DNA from: Pacificimonas sp036351775
Lineage (GTDB): Bacteria; Pseudomonadota; Alphaproteobacteria; Sphingomonadales; Sphingomonadaceae
DNA length: 64,000 nucleotides
Assembly (NCBI GenBank): GCA_036351775.1
Contig: JAZBPX010000028.1
Location: 1 to 64,000 of the forward strand
Direction of reading: 5' to 3'
Both the position numbers and the translations under genes were made by a program. The first letter of the stretch is position 1. Each line of letters opens with the position of its first letter. Of the stretch, positions 23,858 to 33,576 are shown in pieces. The notes beneath the pieces were generated by a model, which had not been told where the DNA came from, searched no databases, and saw only the letters and a program-made list of their open reading frames with translations.

Positions 23858-24426
23858 TGACGAGTGACCTGAGATTTCTGGGTGCTGCAGCTGTCGCCCT
23901 TGCCGCTTTGATTTCGATGTACGTTTCTGAAACCGTCGTCGCTGCGGAACGCGAGGCGATCCGTAACCTGCATGGCGCAATCAGCGAGGACGAACGTGCA
24001 GTGGCGGATCTTGCCTCGGAACTTGGCGTACGGTCTTCTCTCTCCAGACTTGAAGAGATGAATGACAAACACTGGTCGCTGGCGTCGCCGAAGGTTGGCC
24101 AGATGGTGGCTGGCGATGCCGAGCTCGCCGCGCTGTTGTCGCCGCGTGATGAAGGTCCCGAAATTGTTCTCGCTTCTTACGATCACGCTCGGCCCGTGGC
24201 GGTAGCCGAGATCGCTGAGGAACCGGGTCTGATAAATGCTTCAGCGGCAGATGCTCTCGACTATCCGCGCGATGACAGCGGCGTGGTTGTCTTGGCCCCT
24301 GCGGATATGCCCAAAGCGGCACCGGCTCAGCCTGCTGCCGACGAACTGTTCTCCGCCTCTTTTCTTGTCGGCATTGACGCGGCGGTCTCTCTCGAGCGCG
24401 CAAGCTTTCGGTCAGGCGGCCGGTGA
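23857..24426 (+). CDS. ftsL: Cell division protein FtsL
   Basis: A 189-residue bitopic protein in the FtsL position between rsmH and ftsI. One membrane helix (about residues 5-25) is followed by a short heptad region (EREAIRNLHGAISEDERAVADLASELG), which pairs with FtsB in the division complex. FtsL proteins diverge strongly in sequence, so position and topology carry the call. A C-terminal extension of about 90 residues, rich in Ala and Pro, is longer than usual. Confidence 0.85.
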   Translation: MTSDLRFLGAAAVALAALISMYVSETVVAAEREAIRNLHGAISEDERAVADLASELGVRSSLSRLEEMNDKHWSLASPKVGQMVAGDAELAALLSPRDEGPEIVLASYDHARPVAVAEIAEEPGLINASAADALDYPRDDSGVVVLAPADMPKAAPAQPAADELFSASFLVGIDAAVSLERASFRSGGR

Positions 24427-26120
24427 GTCCAGCCGCGCTTCGTAGCCAGCGCGTCCAGCTCGCTGGCAGACGGCGGCTGGCTTTACGGCTTGCGCGGCAA
24501 CGACTTTTCTTCGGGGTCGGCGTTTTTTTGCTGCTGACCCTTGCCATGACCGTACGGCTGGGCGGGCTCGCTTATGACGATACGCCAGCACGGATCGCGT
24601 ATATTGGTGCCGGTGAACGCGGGCAAAGAGCGCCGATCATCGATCGCAACGGCACTGATCTCGCGCGGTCTTTTCAGGCCTACTATCTGGCGGTGCAGCC
24701 GCAGCGGCTAGTCGGCGATCCGGCTGTGCTGGCCGAAGGGATCGCAGGTATCCTAGGCGAGCGCGATCCGGACGATCTCCGGGCCGCGCTTGGCCAAAAT
24801 GGCGGCTGGCGCTACTTGCAGCGGCGGGTCCAGCCGGACGACGCGGCCAAGCTGAAGGCACTGGGCGAGCCCGGACTGATCATCGAACAGGAGTGGGAGC
24901 GGGTCTATCCCAATCGAACCTTGGCCGCGCATACGCTCGGCTATGCAAATGTCGATGGTGAGGGACAGGCAGGCCTTGAGCGAGAACTTAACGCAAGGCT
25001 GACCGACCAGTCTCAGTTGGGCGTCCCGGTTCAGCTCTCCCTCGATGCGCGCGTTCAGCATGTTCTGGTGCAGGCTCTGACCGATCAAATGGACAAGCAT
25101 GACGCCATCGGGGGCGGGGGTGTCATTCTCGATGTTCACACCGGCGAGATCATCGCGATGACTTCCCAGCCGGTCTTCGACCCGAATTCGGCCGGCCAGG
25201 GCACGATGGACAGCCGGTTCAACCGCGTGACCCACGGCGTTTATGAGCTTGGTTCGACGTTCAAGGCGTTCACCATGGCGATGGCGCTCGAGAGCGGCAC
25301 GGTCACTTCGATGGCGCAAGCTTACGATGCCACACAGCCCCTGAAAGCAGGCCGCTTTCGAATCCGTGACTTTCATGCGGAGAACCGGTGGCTGACGGTA
25401 CCGGAAGTCTTCATGCATTCGTCGAACATTGGCACTGCCCGGATCGCGTTGGATCTGGGAGGCGATGCGCAGCGCAATTATCTTCGCGAACTCGGAATGC
25501 TTGACCAGGTAAGCGTGGAAATCGCTGAGCGGGGTTATCCCATGTACCCCGAGCGGTGGGGCGACATATCGACGATGACGATCAGTTACGGCCACGGCAT
25601 TTCGGTGACGCCGTTGCACCTGGCTGCGGCTTATGGTGCCTTGGTAAATGGGGGACTTTACCGAGAGCCGACCCTCCTGAAGGTCGGCCCCGACGATCTT
25701 CGCCCCGGCCGGCGGGTCTTTTCAGAAGAAACATCAGGTCAGGTGCGGGCGCTGCTGCGTTTGGTCGTTCGCGAGGGCACAGGCGGCAAGGCTGACGTTG
25801 AGGGGTACCGTGTTGGCGGAAAGACAGGAACGGCCGAGAAGCCAGAGAGGGGCAGCTATTCGCGGTCTTCTCTCGTGACGAACTTCGCCGGGGCCTTTCC
25901 GATCGACGACCCCCGATATGTGATCGTTGTAATGCTCGATGAGCCGAAGGGTACCAAGGATACCTTTGGTTTTGCCACCGCTGGATGGACCGCAGCGCCT
26001 GTGGTTGCAGACGTGGTATCCCGTATCGGCCCCCTCCTGGGTATTGATGCGGACCCCTCCCGCGATATCGACTTGTCTCCGCTGCTTTCTCATGTTCATG
26101 AGCCCGCGGCGGGGGGCTGA
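24423..26120 (+). CDS. ftsI: Septal peptidoglycan transpeptidase FtsI (PBP3-type)
   Basis: A 565-residue class B penicillin-binding protein crosslinking septal peptidoglycan, working with FtsW. It has an N-terminal membrane anchor (FFGVGVFLLLTLAMTVRL), a dimerisation domain, then the transpeptidase with S278-x-x-K281 (STFK), S333-S-N (SSN) and K467-T-G (KTG). The GTG start overlaps the ftsL stop by four bases. A tail after the KTG region follows the class B plan. All active-site residues are intact. Confidence 0.96.
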   Translation: MSPAALRSQRVQLAGRRRLALRLARQRLFFGVGVFLLLTLAMTVRLGGLAYDDTPARIAYIGAGERGQRAPIIDRNGTDLARSFQAYYLAVQPQRLVGDPAVLAEGIAGILGERDPDDLRAALGQNGGWRYLQRRVQPDDAAKLKALGEPGLIIEQEWERVYPNRTLAAHTLGYANVDGEGQAGLERELNARLTDQSQLGVPVQLSLDARVQHVLVQALTDQMDKHDAIGGGGVILDVHTGEIIAMTSQPVFDPNSAGQGTMDSRFNRVTHGVYELGSTFKAFTMAMALESGTVTSMAQAYDATQPLKAGRFRIRDFHAENRWLTVPEVFMHSSNIGTARIALDLGGDAQRNYLRELGMLDQVSVEIAERGYPMYPERWGDISTMTISYGHGISVTPLHLAAAYGALVNGGLYREPTLLKVGPDDLRPGRRVFSEETSGQVRALLRLVVREGTGGKADVEGYRVGGKTGTAEKPERGSYSRSSLVTNFAGAFPIDDPRYVIVVMLDEPKGTKDTFGFATAGWTAAPVVADVVSRIGPLLGIDADPSRDIDLSPLLSHVHEPAAGG

Positions 26121-26136
26121 CAGGACGGAGTCCCGC

Positions 26137-27564
26137 ATGCGCCTCGGTACGCTCATCGAAGACCTTGCAGGAGACGCTGCGAAGGCGGCCGTCACCGGAT
26201 TTGCGCTCGATCACCGCAAGGTGGCGGCGGGCTGCATATTCGGTGCCTTCGAAGGCGCGCGGGTCAACGGCGAGGACTTCATCCCGAACGCTGTGAAGAC
26301 CGGTGCGGTGGCGGTGGTCGCGAGGCCCGAAGCGAAGGTCGAGGGAGCCGTCCACGTTGCTTCTAACGAACCGCGGAAGACATTCGCCAAGCTGGCTGCA
26401 CGCTTTTTCGGCCCCTTTCCCGCAACGACCGTCGCGATCACCGGTACGAACGGCAAGACATCAACCGCGGAACTGACCCGTCAGCTGTGGCAGTTGGCTG
26501 GACATCCGGCGGCATCGATCGGCACGCTGGGCGTGACAACGCGGCAGGGGCAGGTGTCGACTGGTCTGACGACGCCGGACATCGTCACATTCCTGTCGAA
26601 CATGGCGGGTCTGGAGCGCGAGGGCGTGTCCCACGCAGCGTTCGAGGCGTCGAGTCATGGACTGTCGCAGTACCGAACGGAGGGCCTGCCTGTCTCGGCG
26701 GCTGCGTTCACGAACCTTAGCCGTGACCATCTCGATTATCACAAAACCATGGACGCCTATTTCGAGGCGAAACTGCGGCTGTTCACCGATGTGGTCGATG
26801 CCGATGGAAGCGTTGTGGTCTGGGCCGATGATGAACGCAGCGCTGCGGTGGCCGAGGCAGCGGCGGCACGAGGCGTGACGGTGCTGACGGTGGGGCGGGC
26901 TGGCGAAACGCTGAAGTTGGTGGAACAGGTTCCGACGCATCTCGGACAGACGCTGACGGTCGAAGGGTTTGGCGAGACGTTTACAATCAAGCTGCCGCTG
27001 ATCGGGGCGTACCAGGCCGCCAACGCGCTGGTGTCGGCGGGGCTGGTTATTGCGACGGGCGGCGATCCGGCGGAGACGCTGGGGCACCTGGCGCGGGTGG
27101 TGCCGGTCAGGGGGCGGCTGGAGCGGGTGGCGCTGTCGAAAGCGGGCACGCCGATCTATGTCGATTATGCGCACACGCCGGATGCGATCGGGGCGGCCTG
27201 CGATGCATTGAGGCCGCATACGAAGGGTGAGCTTCATATCGTCTTCGGGGCAGGCGGCGACCGGGACCGGGGCAAGCGCGAACCGATGGGAAGGATCGCG
27301 GCGGAGAAAGCCGACCGGCTTTACGTGACCGACGACAACCCGCGTTCCGAGGATCCAGGAGAAGTCCGACGAGAGATACTGAACGGGGTTTCGGAGGCTG
27401 CCGAGATTGGGGATCGGCGGGAGGCGATTGCGGCGGCTGTAGGAAATGCCGGGCCGGACGATGTCGTTCTGATTGCTGGAAAAGGTCATGAGCAGGGGCA
27501 GATTGTCGGCGACCGGACGCTGCCGTTCGACGATGTCGCGGTCGCGCGCGAGGTGGCGTCTTGA
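26137..27564 (+). CDS. murE: UDP-MurNAc-tripeptide synthetase MurE
   Basis: A 475-residue ATP-dependent ligase adding meso-diaminopimelate to UDP-MurNAc-L-Ala-D-Glu. The P-loop GTNGKTST lies near residue 107. DNPR (within TDDNPRSEDP) is the diaminopimelate-selecting motif, showing the usual Gram-negative crosslink. The start at 26137 follows GGAC-GGAG; the longer upstream frame overlaps ftsI and is not family-like. It overlaps murF by TTGA. Confidence 0.96.
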   Translation: MRLGTLIEDLAGDAAKAAVTGFALDHRKVAAGCIFGAFEGARVNGEDFIPNAVKTGAVAVVARPEAKVEGAVHVASNEPRKTFAKLAARFFGPFPATTVAITGTNGKTSTAELTRQLWQLAGHPAASIGTLGVTTRQGQVSTGLTTPDIVTFLSNMAGLEREGVSHAAFEASSHGLSQYRTEGLPVSAAAFTNLSRDHLDYHKTMDAYFEAKLRLFTDVVDADGSVVVWADDERSAAVAEAAAARGVTVLTVGRAGETLKLVEQVPTHLGQTLTVEGFGETFTIKLPLIGAYQAANALVSAGLVIATGGDPAETLGHLARVVPVRGRLERVALSKAGTPIYVDYAHTPDAIGAACDALRPHTKGELHIVFGAGGDRDRGKREPMGRIAAEKADRLYVTDDNPRSEDPGEVRREILNGVSEAAEIGDRREAIAAAVGNAGPDDVVLIAGKGHEQGQIVGDRTLPFDDVAVAREVAS

Positions 27565-28931
27565 GGCCGCTGTGGACCTCGGCCGAAATTGCGCAGGCGA
27601 CGGGCGGCGTCGCCAGCGCCGATTTTGATTGCGACAGCGTAACGTTCGACAGCCGCGAGGTCATCGGCGGCGAGCTGTTCGTCGCCATGAAGGGCGAGAC
27701 GGCGGACGGGCATGATTTTGTCGATAGCGCCTTCGAACGCGGGGCGGCCGGTGCCATCGTATCGAGGCCGGTGGATCATCCGCATGTGCTGGTGAAAGAC
27801 GGCCTGGCCGCGCTGGACGCGCTGGGCCGCGCCGGGCGGGAGCGCGCGACAAATGCGACGATCTTCGGAATTACCGGCTCGGTCGGGAAAACGAGCGTCA
27901 AGGAAGCGCTGCGCCATGCGCTGGCGGCTGCGGAACCGGAGTGCACCCACTGGTCCGTGAAAAGCTATAATAATCATACGGGCGTGCCGCTGTCGCTGGC
28001 GCGGATGCCCGCCGACACGCGGTACGGTGTGTTCGAGATGGGCATGAACCATGCCGGCGAGCTGTCGGCGCTGACCCAGATCGTCCGGCCGCACATCGCC
28101 ATCGTGAACGCGATCGCCCCCGCACATATCGAGAATTTCGAGACTATCGAAGGGATTGCCGACGCGAAGGCGGAGATTTTCGAGGGACTGATGCCTGAGG
28201 GGACGGCGGTTCTGCCGCTGGAGAGCGATCATTTCGAGCGGTTGCGCGGCCATGCGAAGCGCTACGCCGCGCGCATCGTGACCTTTGGCCTGTCGACGGA
28301 TGCCGATGTTCATCTGGAGCGTGAAGGCGAGGCAGAGGCCGGTGAACGGCGCCTGATCGCGCGCGTCGACGATACGAGCGTCAGTTTCAGTCTGAGCCAG
28401 CCGGGCAAGCACTGGACCCTGAATGCGCTGGCGACGCTGGCCATGGTTCATGCGGCGGGCGGCGACCTGGCCGCCGCCGGGCTGGGTTTGTCGGCCCTCG
28501 GCGGCCTGGAAGGGCGCGGCGCACAGCATAAGATTCCGTGGCAGGATGGCGAGGTGCTAGTCCTGGATGAAAGCTATAATGCGAACAGCGCGTCGATGGC
28601 GGCCGCGCTGGCCGTACTGGGCGATATGACCGTCAGAGGCCGCCGGGTTGCGGTACTGGGGGCGATGCGGGAACTGGGCACACGGTCCGACGCCCTGCAC
28701 CGGGCGCTGGCAGAGCCGATCCGGGCCGCAAATGTGGAGAGCGTGGCGTTTGTCGGCGACGAGACGGCACCGATTGCCGACGCGTTGAATGCGCCGCGTT
28801 TCGATAGCGCAGCAGAAGCGGAAGACTGGCTGCGCAGCGAGCTGCGCGCCGGAGATGCCGTTCTGCTGAAGGGGTCAAACAGCGTCGGCCTGGGTCAGGT
28901 CGTTTCCTCACTTCTGACAGAAACGGACTAG
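27561..28931 (+). CDS. murF: UDP-MurNAc-tripeptide:D-Ala-D-Ala ligase MurF
   Basis: A 456-residue ligase completing the lipid-II pentapeptide. The start is TTG at 27561, the only frame start that overlaps murE's stop and gives the family N-terminus (MRPLWTSAEIAQATGG). ATP-binding GITGSVGKTSVKEA lies near residue 110, and LVLDESYNANSASM and SNSVGL follow. Use of TTG may lower its output relative to murE. mraY follows after four bases. Confidence 0.95.
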   Translation: MRPLWTSAEIAQATGGVASADFDCDSVTFDSREVIGGELFVAMKGETADGHDFVDSAFERGAAGAIVSRPVDHPHVLVKDGLAALDALGRAGRERATNATIFGITGSVGKTSVKEALRHALAAAEPECTHWSVKSYNNHTGVPLSLARMPADTRYGVFEMGMNHAGELSALTQIVRPHIAIVNAIAPAHIENFETIEGIADAKAEIFEGLMPEGTAVLPLESDHFERLRGHAKRYAARIVTFGLSTDADVHLEREGEAEAGERRLIARVDDTSVSFSLSQPGKHWTLNALATLAMVHAAGGDLAAAGLGLSALGGLEGRGAQHKIPWQDGEVLVLDESYNANSASMAAALAVLGDMTVRGRRVAVLGAMRELGTRSDALHRALAEPIRAANVESVAFVGDETAPIADALNAPRFDSAAEAEDWLRSELRAGDAVLLKGSNSVGLGQVVSSLLTETD

Positions 28932-28935
28932 GCCG

Positions 28936-30006
28936 ATGTTCTACCTGATTGCTGAAAGTTTCGGGTTCGAGGGGTTCTGGAACCTGTTTCGCTACATCAC
29001 CTTCCGCTCTGGCGCGGCGGCCGTCACGGCGCTGACGATCGGCCTGGTGATCGGTCCGCGCATGATCAAATGGCTGCGTGTGAAGCAGGGCAAGGGCCAG
29101 CCGATCCGCGAGGACGGCCCTGCCTCTCACCTGATTACGAAGCGCGGGACGCCGACGATGGGCGGCCTGATGATCCTTGTCGCGCTGACGATCGCCACCA
29201 TCCTGTGGGCGCGGTTCGACAACCTGTTTGTCTGGACCTGCCTGTTCGTAACGCTCGGCTTTGCCTTCATCGGGTTCATCGATGATTTTTCAAAAGTGTC
29301 GAAGGGCAATCACAAGGGCATCCCCGGCCGGTTTCGCCTGCTGCTGGAGTTCCTGATCGCAGGTATCGCGTGCTGGATCATCGCGATCGAAACCGACACC
29401 AACCTTTATCTGCCCTTCGTCTCGTTCGGGCTGGAGATGGGCATTTTCTACATCGCCTTTGCCGCCTTTATCGTCACGGGGTTCGGCAATGCGGTGAACC
29501 TGACGGATGGGCTCGACGGCCTGGCGAGCATGCCGGTCATCATCGCCTGCGTGACCTTTGCGCTGATCGCCTATTTCGTCGGCAACGTCCGCTATTCCGA
29601 TTATCTCGGCATCTTGTACGTCGAAGGCGCGGGCGAACTGGTCGTCTTTGCCTTTGCCATTGTCGGGGCGTGCCTCGCCTTCCTGTGGTACAATGCGCCC
29701 CCTGCCGCGGTGTTCATGGGCGATACTGGCAGTCTGGCGCTGGGCGGGGCGCTGGGATCGATCGCGGTCGTTACCAACCACGAACTGGTGCTGCTGGTCG
29801 TCGGCGGGCTGTTCGTCCTCGAAACCGTGTCGGTGATCGTGCAGGTCGCGAGCTTCAAGCTGACCGGCAAGCGCGTGTTCAAGATGGCGCCGATCCACCA
29901 TCATTTCGAGGAATTGGGCTGGGCGGAATCGACCGTCGTGATCCGCTTCTGGATCGTTTCCATCATGCTGGCGCTGGCGGGTCTCGCCACGCTGAAGCTG
30001 CGGTGA
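28936..30006 (+). CDS. mraY: Phospho-MurNAc-pentapeptide translocase MraY
   Basis: A 356-residue integral membrane enzyme transferring phospho-MurNAc-pentapeptide to undecaprenyl phosphate, making lipid I. About ten hydrophobic helices are visible. Signatures are GTPTMGGLMIL (about residue 75), FIGFIDDFSK with the catalytic DD, and NLTDGLDGLA followed by the cytoplasmic loop. The C-terminus has APIHHHFE, the active-site histidine motif. It overlaps murD by GTGA. Confidence 0.97.
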   Translation: MFYLIAESFGFEGFWNLFRYITFRSGAAAVTALTIGLVIGPRMIKWLRVKQGKGQPIREDGPASHLITKRGTPTMGGLMILVALTIATILWARFDNLFVWTCLFVTLGFAFIGFIDDFSKVSKGNHKGIPGRFRLLLEFLIAGIACWIIAIETDTNLYLPFVSFGLEMGIFYIAFAAFIVTGFGNAVNLTDGLDGLASMPVIIACVTFALIAYFVGNVRYSDYLGILYVEGAGELVVFAFAIVGACLAFLWYNAPPAAVFMGDTGSLALGGALGSIAVVTNHELVLLVVGGLFVLETVSVIVQVASFKLTGKRVFKMAPIHHHFEELGWAESTVVIRFWIVSIMLALAGLATLKLR

Positions 30007-31301
30007 TTACGAGCCCCGCCTTTGCCGGAAAGCGCTATCATGTGCTGGGTCTTGCGCGGACAGGGCAGAGCGTTGTTGCTGCCCTGCGCGAGAGCGGCGC
30101 GATTGTTGCGGCGTGGGATGACCGGGAAGAGGCGCGGGCCGAAATGCCGGACGACGTCGAGATCGTCGACCCGCTGGAAACAGATGTTTCTCGCTTCGAC
30201 GCGCTGGTCGTATCGCCGGGCGTGCCGCTGAACACGCACCCGCTGGCGGGGCGCGCCGAGGCGGCGGGGACGCCGATCATCGGCGACATCGAACTGTTCG
30301 CGGCGGCGCGGGCCGACCTGCCGCCGCACCGGGTGGTGGGGATTACCGGTACCAACGGAAAATCGACGACGACCGCGCTAATCCACCATGTGATCGAGGC
30401 GGCGGGCATCCCGGCGCGGCTGGGCGGGAATATCGGTGCGCCGATCCTGGGGACCGAGCCGCTGCCCGACGGCGGGATCTATGTGCTGGAATTGTCGAGC
30501 TACCAGATCGACCTGACGCAGACGCTGGCCTGCGAGGTGGCGCTGCTCCTGAATATCACGCCGGATCACCTGGACCGCTATGACGGCGAGATGGCCAAAT
30601 ATGCGGCGGCGAAGGCGCGGCTGTTCGCGATGCAGGACGAGAGCGGCGTTGCGGTCATTGCGGGCGAGGATGAGTGGAGCCGGGGCGTCGCCGATGACCA
30701 TGCTGCGAACCGGGCGGACCTCGCAGATGACTTTGCAGGCGGTCAGGCGCGCTGGCCCGCGCTCGCCGGGACACACAACCGGCAGAATGCGGTGGCGGCG
30801 GCGACGGCACTCAGGGCGCTTGGCCTTAGCGATGACGAGATCGAGGCGGGGTTCCAGAGCTTTGGCGGGCTGGCGCACCGGATGGAGCGGATCGGCGAGG
30901 TTGGCGGTGTGCTCTACGTCAACGATTCCAAGGCGACGAATGCCGAGAGCGCCGCACCCGCGCTGACCGCTTATGACCGGGTTCACTGGATCCTGGGCGG
31001 GCGGGCGAAAAGCGGCGACCTGTCCCCGTGCGAGCCATATTATGGTCGGGTGAAGGCTGCGTACCTGATCGGCGAGGCGGCGCCGCTGTTCAATGACGCG
31101 CTGGCGGGCAAGGTGGATAGGGTCCTGGACTGTGAGACGCTGGACCGGGCGGTTGAGGCGGCAGCCAACCACGCAGAGGCGGGCGATACGGTGCTGCTGT
31201 CTCCGGCGTGCGCCTCGTTCGATCAGTTCAGGGACTTCGAGGAGCGGGGCGAGCGGTTTCGGTCGCTCGTTCAGGATTTGGCCGGGGGGAAAGCGCCATG
31301 A
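30003..31301 (+). CDS. murD: UDP-MurNAc-L-Ala:D-Glu ligase MurD
   Basis: A 432-residue ligase adding D-glutamate. The GTG at 30003 overlaps mraY's stop and gives the correct N-terminus (VITSPAFAGKRYHVLGLARTG). A much longer frame upstream is an artefact of the opposite reading of mraY. The P-loop GITGTNGKSTTTAL and NDSKATNAESAAPAL are present. It overlaps ftsW by ATGA. Confidence 0.95.
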   Translation: MITSPAFAGKRYHVLGLARTGQSVVAALRESGAIVAAWDDREEARAEMPDDVEIVDPLETDVSRFDALVVSPGVPLNTHPLAGRAEAAGTPIIGDIELFAAARADLPPHRVVGITGTNGKSTTTALIHHVIEAAGIPARLGGNIGAPILGTEPLPDGGIYVLELSSYQIDLTQTLACEVALLLNITPDHLDRYDGEMAKYAAAKARLFAMQDESGVAVIAGEDEWSRGVADDHAANRADLADDFAGGQARWPALAGTHNRQNAVAAATALRALGLSDDEIEAGFQSFGGLAHRMERIGEVGGVLYVNDSKATNAESAAPALTAYDRVHWILGGRAKSGDLSPCEPYYGRVKAAYLIGEAAPLFNDALAGKVDRVLDCETLDRAVEAAANHAEAGDTVLLSPACASFDQFRDFEERGERFRSLVQDLAGGKAP

Positions 31302-32461
31302 GGATGCTGGGGCGAGCGGATCGCGGCCTCTTGGGGCGCTGGTTCTGGACGGTGGACAAGCCGCTGCTGGCGCTGATCCTGGTGTTGATCTGCGTGGGAC
31401 TGATCGCGGTGGCGGCGGCTTCGCCCGCCGCGGCGCAGCGGCTGTCGGGCGCGAATTTCCGGCTGCCGGAGCTGTTCTTCCTGTGGCGGCAGATGATGTG
31501 GGTGGGGCTCGGCCTGCCGGTCCTCCTCGCCGTCTCGCTGATCCCGAAGGACTGGGTGCGGCGGCTGGCCGTCATCGGAACGGGGCTGGGGATCGTGTTG
31601 CTGGCGGCGCTGCCGTTCATCGGGGCGGAGGTCAACGGGGCGACGCGCTGGATCCAGCTGGGCGGGTTCCAGCTGCAGCCGTCGGAGTTCCTGAAGCCAG
31701 CGTTCATCGTGGCGACGGCGTGGGTGCTGGCGCTGCGCTTCGATGAGCCGGAATTGCCGGTCTACAAGGTTTCGATCGCCCTGCTGGCAGTGATCGCGGG
31801 GCTGCTGATCATTCAGCCAGACTACGGCCAGACGCTCCTGATCGGGGCGATCTGGTCGGCGCAGGCAATCCTGGCGGGGATGAGCCTGGTCTGGGTCGGC
31901 GGGCTGGTGCTGGCGGGGATTGCGCTGCTGGTGGGCGGGTACTTCTTCTCGGACCATGTGTCCGACCGCATCGACGGGTTCCTGTTCGGCGCGGGCGATA
32001 CCTACCAGGCGGACAAGGCGCTGGATGCGATCCGGTCGGGCGGGCTTCTGGGTACCGGGCCGGGGCAGGGGGAAGCGAAATACTCGCTGCCGGAACCGCA
32101 GACGGACTATATCTTTGCGGTGATCGGCGAGGAGTTCGGGATCATCGCGTGCATCGCGCTGGCCGGGCTGTTCCTGGCGCTGGTGGTGCGGGTGCTGATC
32201 CAGCTGACCGAGGAGGACGATCCGTTCGTGACGCTGGCCGCGAGCGGGCTGGCGATGCAGATCGGGCTGCAGGCGTTCATTAACATGGGCGTCGCGACCA
32301 GTTTGCTGCCCTCCAAGGGCATGACGCTGCCGTTCATCAGCCATGGCGGGTCGAGTTTCCTGGCGCTGTGCGTGACGGCGGGGATGCTCTTGGCGCTGAC
32401 AAGGCGGAACCGGTTCCTGAAGGCTTCGCCCTTTCGCGGGAGCGGGGCTGTGCCCGCATGA
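31298..32461 (+). CDS. ftsW: Septal peptidoglycan glycosyltransferase FtsW
   Basis: A 387-residue SEDS-family protein with about ten membrane helices that polymerises lipid II at the septum with FtsI. The start at 31298 is ATG within the murD stop overlap; an upstream frame adds 30 odd residues. Signatures include VNGATRWIQLGGFQLQPSEF (about residue 110) with the conserved P-S-E, and the late LPFISHGGSS. Confidence 0.95.
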   Translation: MRMLGRADRGLLGRWFWTVDKPLLALILVLICVGLIAVAAASPAAAQRLSGANFRLPELFFLWRQMMWVGLGLPVLLAVSLIPKDWVRRLAVIGTGLGIVLLAALPFIGAEVNGATRWIQLGGFQLQPSEFLKPAFIVATAWVLALRFDEPELPVYKVSIALLAVIAGLLIIQPDYGQTLLIGAIWSAQAILAGMSLVWVGGLVLAGIALLVGGYFFSDHVSDRIDGFLFGAGDTYQADKALDAIRSGGLLGTGPGQGEAKYSLPEPQTDYIFAVIGEEFGIIACIALAGLFLALVVRVLIQLTEEDDPFVTLAASGLAMQIGLQAFINMGVATSLLPSKGMTLPFISHGGSSFLALCVTAGMLLALTRRNRFLKASPFRGSGAVPA

Positions 32462-33576
32462 CGGCGCGAACGGCCCTGATCGCGGCGGGCGGCACGGGCG
32501 GGCACATGGTGCCGGCCTTTGCGGTGTCGGAGGAGCTGAAGCGGCGCGGCTGGCGCACGGTACTCATTACCGATGAGCGGGGCGCGCGGGTTCCGGGGCT
32601 GTTCGCGGGCGACGAACGGCACATTATCGACGCGGCGACGGTGGGAAAGAACCCGCTGCGCTGGCCGGGGGCGCTGCTGAAGATCCTCGCGGGGCGGCGG
32701 CAGGCGAAGGCGGTCATTTCCGAGGCGGAGCCGGCGGTGGCGATCGGGTTTGGCGGCTATCCCGTCCTGCCCGCGATGATGCCGGCCGTGAGCGCAGATA
32801 TCCCGGCGCTGATCTGCGAGCAGAATGCGGTGCTGGGGCGCGTGAACCGGGTGCTTGCAGGGCGCGTGGATGCGATTGCGCTGAGCTTTCCGGATACCGA
32901 GCGGCTGAAGCATCCGGAGAAGGCCGAGGTCACGGGCAATCCGGTGCGCGCGGATATTGCGGCGCTGGCGGAGAAGCCGTTTCCGCCTGTTGATGACATT
33001 TGTCCGCTGAAGCTGCTCGTGCTGGGCGGGTCACTCGGCGCGCGGGTGCTGAGCGAGGTGGTGCCTGCGGGCATCGCGCTGCTGCCCGAGTCGCTGCGGC
33101 GGCGTGTGCAGGTGCTGCAACAGGCGCGGGAGGAGGATTTCGAGGCGGTGTCGGCGGCCTATCGAGAAGCCGGTATCCCGGCGGAGATCACGACCTATCT
33201 GGAAGATGTCCCGGCGGCGCTGGCGGAGAGCCACCTGCTCATCGGCAGGTCGGGCGCCTCCACGGTTACCGAGATGGCGGCCGCCGGACGCCCGGCGATC
33301 TTCGTGCCGCTGCCGATTGCGACGGACGACCATCAGGCCGCGAATACGCGCGAGATGGCCGAAGCGGGCGGCGCGCGCATGATCCGGCAAGCGCAATTTT
33401 CCCCTGAGACCCTTTCGGCCCAACTGGCGTTGATGCTTGAGAAGCCCGAAACCCTGGCAAATGCAGCGGCGCGGGCACGGTCGGTCGGTCGTCCCGGCGC
33501 AACGGCGGCAGTCGCGGACCTTGCCGAGCGCCTGGCAGGCGTGACGGGCACAGCCACGAAAGAGGAAACGGAATGA
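32458..33576 (+). CDS. murG: UDP-GlcNAc:lipid I N-acetylglucosaminyltransferase MurG
   Basis: A 372-residue peripheral membrane glycosyltransferase making lipid II. It starts MTARTALIAAGGTGGHMVPAFAV with the GGTGGH glycine loop at about residues 11-16. A second glycine loop (LVLGGSLGAR) and the UDP-GlcNAc site SGASTVTEMAAAGRPAIFVPLP follow. Its ATG overlaps the ftsW stop and its end overlaps murC by four bases. Confidence 0.96.
   Translation: MTARTALIAAGGTGGHMVPAFAVSEELKRRGWRTVLITDERGARVPGLFAGDERHIIDAATVGKNPLRWPGALLKILAGRRQAKAVISEAEPAVAIGFGGYPVLPAMMPAVSADIPALICEQNAVLGRVNRVLAGRVDAIALSFPDTERLKHPEKAEVTGNPVRADIAALAEKPFPPVDDICPLKLLVLGGSLGARVLSEVVPAGIALLPESLRRRVQVLQQAREEDFEAVSAAYREAGIPAEITTYLEDVPAALAESHLLIGRSGASTVTEMAAAGRPAIFVPLPIATDDHQAANTREMAEAGGARMIRQAQFSPETLSAQLALMLEKPETLANAAARARSVGRPGATAAVADLAERLAGVTGTATKEETE

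Noticed and set aside
29370..30002. N-terminal 211 codons joined to the murD frame
   Set aside because: This part is mraY read in another frame; the family start is GTG at 30003.
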